Shown here piece by piece: positions 10,851-21,833 of a stretch of 64,000 nucleotides of DNA (positions are counted from its first letter, which is position 1; every line of letters begins with the position of its first letter). Location of the stretch: positions 75,405,757-75,469,756 of the forward strand of contig CM060686.1 in the NCBI GenBank assembly GCA_030686995.1. The letters are read 5' to 3'. Both the position numbers and the translations under genes were made by a program. Source of the stretch: Artemisia argyi (lineage: Eukaryota; Streptophyta; Magnoliopsida; Asterales; Asteraceae). The notes under the pieces were generated by a model. It saw only the letters and a list, made by a program, of their open reading frames with translations, was not told the DNA's origin and ran no database searches.

Positions 10851-11953
10851 TAGATATGAAGTTACATTCACTCCACATTCACATTATTTCACTACTTTAA
10901 TTTCTCAATTTATTTTCTTTTTTAGTCATATAATCTACCAATCTTAGTCCACGATCAAATTAGAAAGATTTGGAAATGACTTAAAAAATTGACAATTTGA
11001 TTAATAGTTTGTGAATCTACTAAAATTTAATGTATAAAATTATTAGCGTATATATAGGGAATCAATATTGTCTTTGTAATTTTCATTATTATAGCTCTTT
11101 TAATAGCTTTATTAGCATATGTATATCTTTGCCAAACATATTGATTTAATTATAATGATCTCTAAGATCACCTATATGTTAAATTTAAAAGCTATATCGA
11201 GTTTAAAAAACATTTAAAAGACGATAACAAAGATGTACGTTCTATTTCATCATATACAAAATTAAACACATTAACATGTTGGTGATCATTGAAATGAAAC
11301 TAAGTAGCTAAGTGGGAGTGTAACCAATTTCTGAAAGCCTTGTATTTACGTTACCGCCTTCCACTCCTCCAACCCATTCCATTTCCTTCCTTATTTCTCT
11401 CTTTCTCTAACTATGTTTTCTATTCTAATCCGCGTATCAGATTACTTAGAAGAACTAAAAAGTTAATATCAATTTCATAACTGATGGTAAAAGAGTAACT
11501 AATAAACTACGCATGAACTCGATTTGTAAAATGTCAATCGCGAGTGTCTTGAGGACTTCAAGGTAAGTAACCAAAAATAAAATAAAATAAATAAATAAAA
11601 ACTTCTAGTCCTTTAATAAAAATACTTGAACCAATTGCAACGTGCAAAAAATATACAATCTTGAAGCGTGGTTTAAAAAATGTCTAAACACTTAATAAAC
11701 CTTTATAGGACCTTTTCTTGCTATACAATTTTAAAATCGACAAAAATAAACCCTTAGAAAAATATATATTCACGTAAATAAGGGACTGATCTTAAGCAAG
11801 CAGGTCACCAACATAAACCTTTCACCTTGTTCATAGTTACAATGTGTAAATGCACTCAAATATACGAAAATACAAATAACATGTATATGATAGAAGAAAA
11901 TTAAGTCATGACAGGATGTATAGTTGTATACATCACATTAAATCATAGTGGCT
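10851..11953. other. Intergenic, no gene seen
   Basis: AT-rich sequence without a credible ORF, repeat end or RNA gene. A C/T-rich patch at 11350-11415 is the only compositional feature. Confidence 0.6.
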
Positions 11954-12141
11954 AACATTAGGCCCAATATAAGGTTGCAAGTTTGTAACATCCTAACTTT
12001 CTCTCTCTTCTCTCTGGCGATTGTGGCGAAATCGTCTAAACCCTAAAATAACAATTTGATCTCCTTGCTATTAAGGATTAATTGTTGTGATTCTATTCTG
12101 TTATTCATATTGTTTCCTCTTCTTTTTCTTTAACCATTGAT

Positions 12142-14619
12142 ATGCCACCTGATCCTCCTAAACCCCCAGACTCTATCCTTGAGGAGTTTTGTACTCTCAC
12201 AGGGATGAAGTCTGTGGGTCTTAATCACAAACCCATTGACCCAACTGCTGTTAATCGACCTCCTAAGTCTCGTGGAAGGCCTAAAGGGGTTAAAAATCGA
12301 CTTAAAAGTGGGAAGATTATGGTCCAATCTCCTGGATCTGCTTCGGCTGGGGCTGGAGCTATCCTTAAAAGGCTCAGAAATTCCAAAATCGATGGGAAAG
12401 GTAGAAGCCGTAGTGATTCCTCTCCGGTGGAGAGAAGTTGTGGTAAGCATTATATTTCTAGTAATACTCCTGTTGAAGAAGCTTTGTCTAAGGTTTTAGA
12501 TAGGATTTCGTATGATAAAAAAGTTAAGAATGTTTCAGAACAAATGGTGTTTAAGGAAGGTTCTAATGATTGTATTAAGACTAAGAGTAATAAGTTTGTT
12601 TGCAAAAGTTACTGTTCTATTAATGGTAATGATGGGTCATTTATTAATGAGCCGGTTAAACCCATTTCTACTGCTTCTATTGATGTTACTGATAATATGG
12701 AGATTAAGGAGGGTGTGGGAGATGAATTTGTAGATCCTGGGCTAGTGAGTAATGATACTAGTAAGTCCAACATGGCTGATGTAGAGCATGTTGGGGTTGA
12801 AGGTATTAGGAAAGCTAGTAAGGATGAGCTTATTAATGCTAAGAGTAATTCTACTTTTGTGTTTGGCAATGTGCAGAGTAATAAGGGTTTACTTAAGAAA
12901 CCATCCATGAGCTTTACTACTGTTAATTTTGGCCCTAGTTTGTTTTATAAGCCTAATAGTGTTTGGTCTTCTTTTAATTCTGGTGTTAAGGCCATGAAAA
13001 CTGATGGTAATCTCAACATTGAGTCATTTGTTGAGAAAATGAGAAAAGGGGTTGAAGATAGGGAATTACAAATGTGTTTTGCTCCTGATTGTGTTACTTT
13101 GAAGAGTGATGGTACTAGAAGTATAGCAATTTCTGTTGATGATATAAAGAAAGGAAGTGAAGCTTGTGCGTTGCAACTATATGGTTACTTTGTTGGTACA
13201 TCTATGGATTATAGAGTTGTAAATGCAAATCTTTGTAAGATGTGGAGGGCTTACGGTATTTCTGAAATTACTAAGACCAATGCAGGGTTGTTTTACTTCA
13301 AATTTAAAAATGAAGAAGGAATGAAAGCTGTTCTAGAAAGTGGGCCATGGATGATTAATAATGTGCCTCTTGTGTTGAATGTATGGGAACCGGGCATTTG
13401 GTTGGGAAAAGTGGAACCTAGCACCATTCCTATTTGGGTATGTGTCTATGGTATCCTTATGGAACTATGTAATGGAAATGGAATTGGGAAAATATTCAGT
13501 GGAGTTGGGAAACCTATGCTGATGGATAAGTTAACTAGAGAAAGATGTCTTAAGAAGGCCGGGAAACTTGATTTTGCAAGAGTTTTAGTTGAAGTATCTG
13601 CTAATGATGATCTTCCTAATTTTCTTGAAATTGAGTATCCTCAATTAGGTGATAAACCTGCAAGAGTGGGTAAGTTAGAGGTTAAGTATCAGTGGAAACC
13701 TCCGTTATACACCCATTGTAAAACTTTTGGGCGTTCTACTGGTCTATGTAAGGTAAGACCTAGAACTGAAGAAGAGATTGCTGCCAAGGTTATCAAGGAA
13801 GCTTTGAAGACGGGAGTTAAGGAGAATGTTGGTAAAAATGATGTGAAGGTTGATGATGATGGATTTACTATGGTGGGCAAGAATAGTAAACCAGCTGTGA
13901 ACCAGAGTAATGATAAGCAAAATAGAGTCATGAATAGAAATGTTCAAAATAATCATAGGCAGATGTTTATGAAGCAAGGTCCGAATCAGCAATTTAGAAA
14001 TGGTAATCAAAGGTTTCAAGTTTTTGGTGGGAAGAAAAAAGGGGGTATGGATGGTTCTTCTTATGATAATAATGGTGGGCCTGGTGGTAAAATTCATTCT
14101 GTTAAGAAGGGTCCAAAACAAGTGGCGTCTAAGGTGTCAAGTTTGGTTCAAAAACCTTTGCTTAGTACTAAGTATAATGAGAATTTCAAACAAAGAGTAC
14201 TGGTTAGGGGTTCTGGTTCTGGTTCTGATAATAAATTGAAGAATGCAGCTGATGAAAATATTCCCGTTTCTAATACTTTTCAAGCTCTTGCTGATCAAGC
14301 TATGGCTGATAAGGAGGAGGAGTTTAATAATTCTGTTAATGAGGAATATGATAAAACTGTTTGGCCTATGTTGAAAGAGGTGGTTGATTTGGTTTTAAAG
14401 TCTGGAAGCTATCCTTCTTTGAAAACCAGGGCTGACTGGTCTCTTTCTCAACTAGATTATTTCTACAAACAGTGTCCAAGTTATGGTATGGAGCCTTACA
14501 TAGATGAGGATGATGTGGATTCAGAGAATGAAGGAATGGCGGATGTTATGAAGCCTGAGAATATTATAGTTGACGGTCCTGATGTTGTGAATAATAGGAC
14601 CCCTAAAACAACTGGTTAA
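12142..14619 (+). CDS. LINE ORF1 protein: DUF4283 RNA-binding domain and decayed zinc knuckle
   Basis: An open 825-codon frame, TAA at 14617-14619, two bases before the ORF2 ATG. The N-terminal third is basic, with a Lys/Arg patch near residues 35-60 that could enter the nucleus or bind nucleic acid. Residues about 335-480 are a DUF4283 domain (YGYFVGTSMDYRVVN, GLFYFKFKNEEGMKAVLESGPWMI, then VPLVLNVWEPG), the plant LINE ORF1 domain taken to bind element RNA. A CCHC knuckle would follow at about 524-536, but the first Cys is Tyr and the expected His is Arg (YTHCKTFGRSTGLC), so it should not hold zinc. The C-terminal region is Asn/Lys-rich then acidic. The ATG at 12142 follows an A-rich context and is the first in frame. 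The protein would coat LINE RNA and act with ORF2; with ORF2 broken it has no cis partner. Confidence 0.85.
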   Translation: MPPDPPKPPDSILEEFCTLTGMKSVGLNHKPIDPTAVNRPPKSRGRPKGVKNRLKSGKIMVQSPGSASAGAGAILKRLRNSKIDGKGRSRSDSSPVERSCGKHYISSNTPVEEALSKVLDRISYDKKVKNVSEQMVFKEGSNDCIKTKSNKFVCKSYCSINGNDGSFINEPVKPISTASIDVTDNMEIKEGVGDEFVDPGLVSNDTSKSNMADVEHVGVEGIRKASKDELINAKSNSTFVFGNVQSNKGLLKKPSMSFTTVNFGPSLFYKPNSVWSSFNSGVKAMKTDGNLNIESFVEKMRKGVEDRELQMCFAPDCVTLKSDGTRSIAISVDDIKKGSEACALQLYGYFVGTSMDYRVVNANLCKMWRAYGISEITKTNAGLFYFKFKNEEGMKAVLESGPWMINNVPLVLNVWEPGIWLGKVEPSTIPIWVCVYGILMELCNGNGIGKIFSGVGKPMLMDKLTRERCLKKAGKLDFARVLVEVSANDDLPNFLEIEYPQLGDKPARVGKLEVKYQWKPPLYTHCKTFGRSTGLCKVRPRTEEEIAAKVIKEALKTGVKENVGKNDVKVDDDGFTMVGKNSKPAVNQSNDKQNRVMNRNVQNNHRQMFMKQGPNQQFRNGNQRFQVFGGKKKGGMDGSSYDNNGGPGGKIHSVKKGPKQVASKVSSLVQKPLLSTKYNENFKQRVLVRGSGSGSDNKLKNAADENIPVSNTFQALADQAMADKEEEFNNSVNEEYDKTVWPMLKEVVDLVLKSGSYPSLKTRADWSLSQLDYFYKQCPSYGMEPYIDEDDVDSENEGMADVMKPENIIVDGPDVVNNRTPKTTG

Positions 14620-14621
14620 TT

Positions 14622-17600
14622 ATGAATATCAAGGCTTTCTCTTGGAATGTTAGAGGTTTAAATAATGATGATAGTCAGAAGCAGGTTGTTGATCTACTTA
14701 GGGGTGGAAATTTTAGCTTTTGTGGTTTACTCGAAACTAAAGTTAAGAAGAATAAGTTGATAAAGGTCTGTTCTAAAGTTTTGGGTAACTGGGAATGGAT
14801 GTCTAATGCCTCTTCTTGTGATGGTGGTACGAGTATTATTATTGGTTGGGATCCTTGTGCAGTTAGAGTTATGCTTCACAGCCAATCTTCTCAACTGATG
14901 AACGTTTTCATTGAGTCTGTTAATGGTAATCAGAAATTCTTTTGCTCTTTTGTTTATGCTCATGTTACTTGTAGTGGCAGGAAGGATCTTTGGAGAGACC
15001 TTATTACGCATCGTCAAGCTATTAAAAGTCCTGGAAACCCTTATGAGAGGAATATAGGTTCCTCTTCTATTACTTCTGGTATGGAAGATTTTAGAAATTG
15101 TTTATTTAAAACTGAAGTTTGTGATATTATGATGTCTGGTTTATACTTCACATGGAACAAAAGTCCTGGAAACCCTTATGGTTTGCTGAAGAAATTGGAT
15201 AGAGTGATGAGTAATGTTGCTTTCTTAGATAAATTCCCTAATGCAAATGCTCTGTTTTTGCCTTTTGTTGTATCGGATCACACTCCTGCAGTTTTGAATA
15301 TCCCTAATATTTCTGGTGCTAGACCTAAACCTTTTAAGTTTGCAAACTTTCTTGCCTCCAAAGCTGAATTTTTGCCTACCGTTAAAAAGATTTGGGATTG
15401 TCATGTGCCTGGTTATTCTATGTTTTCGATGGCTTATAAGCTTAAGTTGTTGAAGAAACCTTTAAGGAAAATGAAGTATTCTCAAGGTGATTTGGCTGCT
15501 AATACTAAGAAGTGTAAGGATGAGTTATGTAGAATTCAGACTGAGATGGTTTCAGACTCTTCTAATGTTAGTTTGAGAAAAGCTGAAATTGCAGCAATGA
15601 ATGCTTATAAGATTGCCTCGAAGGATGTAGAGCTTTTTCTTAAACAAAGAGCTAAGATTACTTGGTTAAGTGAAGCGGATTTCAACACTAAGTATTTTCA
15701 TAATGCTATGAAGGAGCGAAGAAACAGAAACAGGATTGATAATATTGAGGATATGGCTGGTAATTTCTTTTCTGGTTCTGATGTTGGTATTCAATTTCTC
15801 AAATTTTTTGAGAATGTTCTAGGTAGTAAGGTGTTGGTTGATCCTATTATTGCTCCCTCTAATCTGTTTGTTAACAAGCTTTCTGGTATTGATGTTGATT
15901 TCATGGTGAGGCCTGTTTCTGATGATGAAATAAAGTCTGCTCTGTTTAGTATGAAGGACGAAAAGGCTCCTGGGCCTGATGGGTATTCCGCTAAATTTTT
16001 TAAAGCAACCTGGTCTATTGTGGGATCTGAGTTTACAAAGGCCATTCAGGATTTCTTCCAAAATGGTAAGTTATTGAAAGAGATAAATGCAACCGTTATT
16101 ACTTTAGTGCCTAAGATCAAAACTCCTAAAAAGGTTTCTGATTTTAGGCCTATCTCTTGTTGTAATGTTTTATATAAATGCATTAGCAAAGTTATAGCTA
16201 ATAGGCTGAAGGGGGGTTTAGATTCTATTGTTAGTGATTGTCAAAGTGCTTTCATTCCCACTAGACAAATTAGTGACAATATAATGCTTAGTCAAGAATT
16301 CATGAGGAATTATCATAGAAGAAATGGTCCTCCAAAAGTTGCTTTTAAGATTGATATCAATAAAGCTTATGATACTGTTGATTGGGGCTTTTTAAGACAG
16401 TGTTTGGTTAATTTTGGGTTCCTTATCAAAATGATTGAATGGATAATGAATTGCATGTCTTCCCCTTCATTTACCATCAATGTTAATGGAGATCATATTG
16501 GCTATTTCGAAGGTATGAGGGGTCTTCGGCAGGGTGACCCGCTTTCTCCATAAATTTTTACTCTTGTTATGGAGGTATTATCTCTTATGATTAACAGAAA
16601 GATTGATCAGGGTAATGTTTTTAAGTATCATTGGAGGTGTAGTAAAGTGGAGCTCACTCATCTCTGTTTTGCTGATGATTTGATGATTTTCTCTAATGGT
16701 GATGTTGGTTCTGTTAAAATTGTTAGAGATAGTCTTGATGAGTTTAGTAAAGCTTCTGGTCTTATGCCCAACATGGAGAAAAGCTTAGTCTTCTTTGGTA
16801 ATGTTCCGGCTCACACCAGGAATGGTATTTTGAACATTATGCCGTTTTCTATTGGCACTCTTCCTGTAAGGTATCTAGGAGTTCCTTTAATTTCTTCTAG
16901 GTTACACAAGAAGCACTGTGATCCTCCCATTGATAAAGTTAAGAGTAGACTGCATAATTGGAAGAACAAGGGCCTCTCTTTTGCTGGAAGACTTCAGTTG
17001 ATCAAATCTGTTATTTGTTCAATTAAAGTGTATTGGTCATCTGTTTTTATTCTCCCTGTGTATGTTTCTCAGACTATTGAAAAACTCATGAGGGGTTTTA
17101 TTTGGTCTCATGGGGATCCTGATAAAGGGAAAGCAAAGGTGAAGTGGGATGATGTATGTGGTCTAAAAGTTCAAGGGGGTTTAGGGATAAAATCTTTGAA
17201 AAATTGGAATGTTGCTTTAATGTCAAAACATGTGTGGAACATTGTCTCCAAGAAGGACTCTCTCTGGGTGAGATGGGTTAATACTTACAGGCTTTCTAAT
17301 AGAACACTGGGTATGAGAAATTTTTGGGATATTCCGATTCATAATGATGTATGTTGGGGCTGGAAGAAAATTCTACAATGTAGAGAAGTGTTGAGAGAGC
17401 ATATTGTTACTAGGATTGGAGATGGATGTGATACTTCAGTCTGGTTCGATAACTGGTGCTTTCTTGGCCCGTTGTGTTAGTTCATTTCCAAGAGGGATAT
17501 TTTTGATGCAAGTTTACATATTGATTGCAAGGTTGCTAATTTGGTTAGGAATGGAGAGTGGATATGGCCTGGCTGTCTTTCAGATAAGTTTCCTTTTCTT

Positions 17601-18281
17601 ATCTATCTTCCTCCTCCTATTTTGTTCTATGGTAGAAAAGACAAAGTTGTATGGAAATCTAATAATGGTAAGCTTAGTAACTTTTCTGTTAAAGCTGTTT
17701 GGAATGACCTCATTCCTGAGAAGCCTGTTGTATCCTAGTACAATGTTGTATGGTTCAGTCAAAATATTCCTAGGAATTCGTTTATACTGTGGTTAGCCAT
17801 TAAGAAAAAGCTTAGAACTCAGGATAGATTGGCTTATTGGCTTGATGTGGGTAACTTAAGATGCTCTTTATGTAACTAAGTTCAAGATAGCCATAACCAT
17901 CTTTTCTTTGAATGTCAATTTTCTTCTAAAGTATGGGTGTATTTTAAAGACCTTATGAACCTGAATTCTGCGTCAAATGACTTGTATCAGACAATTGACT
18001 ATTTACTCAGCAGACCTATGGGTAGATCCATTTGGAGTATTATTCAGAGGTTAGTAATTGGTGCATCTGTTTATTACATTTGGCAAGAAAGAAATTTTAG
18101 GATTTTTCAAGGCAAGGAGAGAAATTCTGATAGCCTTTGCAGTATTATTAGAGAGCAGGTTAAGCTTAGACTTATGAGCCTTAAAGTCAAGAAATCCTAT
18201 CAGGTTATAAAGGCTGCTCAGTTGTGGAATTTTAGTGTGATTAATAGTGATAAGTCTAGATATTATTTTGCTCCGTTATGA
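14622..18281 (+). pseudogene. LINE ORF2: endonuclease - reverse transcriptase - zf-RVT, four in-frame stops
   Basis: One frame of 1,219 codons plus the final stop. Residues 1-230 are an endonuclease/exonuclease/phosphatase fold (FSWNVRGLN near the start, LLETKV, and VSDHTPAVL near 225). The expected GDFN catalytic segment is missing: in its place is a 22-bp duplicate (15023-15044) of sequence found again at 15159-15180. The reverse transcriptase follows: KAPGPDGYSAKFF near 446, FRPISCCNVLYK near 507, AFKIDINKAYDTVDW near 575, GLRQGDPLSP near 634, FADD near 682. A zf-RVT domain lies near 1030-1105. Stops are TAA 16551-16553 (where the family has an aromatic residue), TAG 17478-17480, TAG 17736-17738 and TAA 17877-17879; the last three are one C-to-T change from Gln codons, typical of decay of methylated DNA. 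No frameshift is seen. It would nick the target and copy LINE RNA; this copy cannot. Confidence 0.9.
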
Positions 18282-19552
18282 TGGATTCAGGTTATATGTT
18301 ACACTGGTATCATGAGAGGTATAGTTTGGGCCTAATTATGATATTGTTTTCAGATGGTGTGATCTATGTCTGTAATGATAGCTGGACTGTGCGTGCTTCT
18401 TCAGTGTGGTGTAAGCCTAGCTTAGATGACACTTGGAGTAGCTCGTACGTAGAAATTCCTTGGTTAAATGATCTTTCAGTATGGTGTGTGCCTGGCACAG
18501 ATGATACTTGGAATTTTTGCTTTAGCCTTGGATTTCTATTTTGTGGTCTTGATTAGTATGGTCTGGTAGCCTGGTTGTTTTGCTGCAGTATGGGATCTAT
18601 GTTACTATCGGATAATTTTGATGGTCTTATCTGGGGTAATTTTGGTGTATCCCTGATTTATAGTTGTTTGTGGGTCATCTCTTGTAATAATTACTGTTGT
18701 GTCTTGGTTATAAGGATTTGGTATAATTGTGAGAATATAACGTTGTTGGAGCAAAAGGGGTGTCTTCTAGGAGATGTTTTTCTGTGGAATGCTCTCTCTA
18801 GTTTCATGATTAGTCTTGGAACTCATTTGGTCTCCCATGTTATTATGATGGACTCTTCTCATTTATGGTTTAATAATGGGCAAGTGTTTTTCAAAGGGTG
18901 TATTGTGGGATTCTTGATTTTCTGGTTTGATCTTGCTACACCGCTATCTGGGCTTGAAAGATTTAAGGGATTCTATGGTATAAGGTTGGTCTTTCTTCTT
19001 ATTTGGTATGATGGGTGGTTGGTTTTGACTGTTGGTGGTCTCTTTTGGGATCAGTGGGTAGTCTTCTATCTGCAATTTCATGGTACCTTATGGTTGGAAG
19101 TTTTGAAGACCAATAACTTTATATTGGTAGGAGTCCTAAGTAAGAGTTGTTCTCTTTTTCCTTACCAGGGGTTTGTCCCAATGGGTTTTACTCGGGAAGG
19201 TTTTTTAAGGAGGCAATCTCATTTGGTGAAATGCTCCATGGTTTATGTTATTGAGATGGTCCTTGTTTCGAAGATGAAGATTATATCCCCGGCATTGAAG
19301 TTGAAGATCATGGTTATGAGAGTGAATTGTAAGTTAATATTTATAGTTATGTTTTGGTTGTTTGATTTTATTAGTTGTTCTTGGTTTTGTAATAAGTCTA
19401 GAAATAGAAGAACTTTATTGTTGCTTGTGATGTTCCTGAAGCATATTTTGGGAATGTCATTTGGATCTCACTTATATGGGTTTGTCCATATAAGTTACTT
19501 GTAATTGTTTGAGTGTTTATATATTTGCCGGGGATGGTCACTTTTTCCCAAA
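18282..19552 (+). other. LINE 3' region (long 3' UTR) with an unexplained 309-codon open frame
   Basis: Between ORF2 and the target duplication. Two similar ~75-bp blocks containing gatgatacttgga-like strings (about 18395-18515) make a short tandem repeat. An open frame at 18575-19504 (309 codons) is rich in Trp, Cys and Phe and shows no recognisable domain; I treat it as non-coding 3' UTR. The host stretch beyond, 19570-19975, shows no gene. Confidence 0.6.
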
Positions 19553-19975
19553 AACATTAGGCCCAATATCCGATCCAATCCAATTCATAATTCAAATGGT
19601 ATAACCTGTTACCACTTTTGAGTCTTTGACTAACCCTAAAACACACATCTCAAAACATAACGCCTACCACATTCTCAGCTAAACGATCTCCCTCATCCTT
19701 CTCCCATCAATACGCAATCACAAACAATCCAAGCTTCTACCCATTTCTCCTTATCATTACCGAACACAAAACTTATTCTTTCTACCGCTTCAGATAACCG
19801 AACACCTAAACAAATAACCCTTTATATCCATGTTTTTCTTGACTCACGAAGCACAAACAAACCTTTATAATCTTTCTGCTTATGTAAACCGAGTAACATC
19901 GCACACTTGCTTCTGTGACTTCTTGCTGCCAAAGGCTTCTAGATCTCATAAAGAGGTCTCGGGTAGGGTGTATTA

Positions 19976-20710
19976 GTTGTTTCTTTTTTGTGTTTCATTG
20001 AGCGAACCAAATAAAGAACATAACAAATTTGTTATGATTATTTATTTATTTTTGGATATAAAAAGAAGCAAAGCTTCTCATAGATCGATGATGAGTTTTT
20101 TCTCGTGTTATTAATCTTTAAAGGTCTTAAATTAGTGTTAATACATGAAAAAGAAAGCTGAGATCTTTTGGTTCTTTATTTTTATTTTGTATTTGAGTCG
20201 TGTAGATGGTTGTTGCTGTTGTGATATTTGTGAGGAGATGGAATTGTTGTTTGTAGTATGTTGGTGTTATTTAGATGATGGGATTGGACATAGGGTAGTC
20301 GTTGTTGTTGATTGTTTTCGGATATATAAAAGTAGTATCACACAAAGAAGAAGAAAAAAAAACTGAGATCGATCCTTGAGTGTGAGGAGATGGGATTGTG
20401 GTTTGTTGTAAATACATTTTTTATTTATAGTATTGAGATCATTATGTGTTGTAAATGCAGAGATGATTCATATACTCGAAATCACATCAACAATTCATAT
20501 TCCATCACTTGATATTCCACATTAGTTGCATAAACTACATTGTACAATACCACCCATTTGTGCACAATACTCTTCCACATTAAATTAAGGATCTTATTGT
20601 GTAATTGATAAACCATGGATGTTGCTTAAACTACATTTTACCGTACAACCCATTTGTGCACAATACTCTTGCACATTAAATTAAGGGGTTTAACTTTTAT
20701 ATAGTATAGA
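19976..20710 (-). mobile_element. Helitron 5' portion (minus strand)
   Basis: On the minus strand a Helitron 5' end, TCTATACTATATAAAAG, starts at 20710 and is followed by the ccccttaatttaatgtgc motif shared with other Helitrons here. The same 735 bp form the start of the Helitron at 38130. No hairpin plus CTRR end is found to the left; sequence just beyond 19976 (ggtctcgggtagg) still resembles the Helitron at 6461-7183, so the element probably continued leftward and lost its 3' end. A 73-codon frame (20145-20366) occurs in both inverted arms but has no recognisable domain. Confidence 0.6.
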
Positions 20711-20967
20711 TTATTTTACAAATGGTAAATCATTAAACGGCAAAAAATACACAATCACAACGATAATTTTTTATTTTTCAGTAGACGATCACTTTGATAT
20801 ACTTTTAACAAACTTATTTTTTTGTTTTTCTATTAGGTATTAAATTCTAAAAAATACGAAATCACATTTGATTTATGATGCAAGTTTTAAAGTTCAAATC
20901 ACAAATCACATGTGATTTTTCATATTACAAATCACATGTAATTCTTCATAGCGTAAATTTCAACACT

Positions 20968-21009
<42 letters not shown>

Positions 21010-21133
21010 TCAAAAGTATATAGAACTATCAGTATTCAAAGATGATTTTATGTTCGTCATGATGGTATAATTAGTTTTACTTAACGATTAACGGTATGAG
21101 ATATTTATTTTTTATATAAAAAAATGTAAGTGG

Positions 21134-21189
<56 letters not shown>

Positions 21190-21833
21190 AATAATGTTTG
21201 TTGAACCAAACTCTAATGTTCAATACAAACCAAATCGTGTGATTAAGCAAATTAAATATTAATAATTCTATACTAAAGAAAAGCTTAAATCATTCAAAGA
21301 AAGAATATGATTTCCCTTTCTAATTTACTAGTCAAAGTTAGAATTTATTAGATAGAAGTAAGCTTATTACTTTTAACATATAAGGTATGTTTGATGTAAT
21401 GAGTTAGAGCTAGAACTCGAGTTGAGGCTTGAACTAGAGCTTGTATTATAAGCTAGAAGTTGAAGCTTATAATTTTATAAAATAGTTTGACGAATTAGTT
21501 AAAATGAAGCTTATTAATATAAAATCACATTAAAATATACTCCGTATCAAATTAAATTTAGATATATTTTAAAATTTTGTGTGTTAATCCATTATATTTT
21601 GAAGAGTGTTTAATTAATTTGAGTAACTATAAGCACTCATAAGATCTGTTCAATTGGTTTGAGCTTATGACTTATAAAAGCTTGCATAAATATATGTGAC
21701 AAAAAAAATAATAAATAAAAAAAAAGAAAAAAAGAAAAACACTTGTTTTATAAACTAGCTTATTTATAAATTCAAGCCCCTATAAGTCTCAACACACACT
21801 ACACAAAACACAACTATACCCAAATAAAATTGT

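Larger units (their letters stand above)
11971..19552 (+). mobile_element. Near full-length L1-type LINE with 17-bp target duplication
   Basis: A non-LTR retrotransposon of about 7.6 kb. It is flanked by the perfect direct repeat aacattaggcccaatat (11954-11970 and 19553-19569), the duplication made by target-primed reverse transcription. Order: 5' UTR 11971-12141, ORF1 12142-14619, ORF2 14622-18281, then a 1.27-kb 3' region that ends with a very short A tail. The 3' end (atatttgccgggg...) resembles that of the LINE at 46500-48535, a conserved tail probably recognised by the family's reverse transcriptase. ORF2 carries four stop codons, so the copy is dead; the intact duplication and open ORF1 suggest a moderate age. 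Confidence 0.9.

Noticed and set aside
12236..14239. Antisense and alternate-frame ORFs in LINE ORF1
   Set aside because: Shadows of the 825-codon ORF1 frame.
20145..20366. 73-codon ORF, also at 38474-38695
   Set aside because: Its presence in both arms follows from the duplication; Cys/Val-rich with no domain and inside a Helitron.
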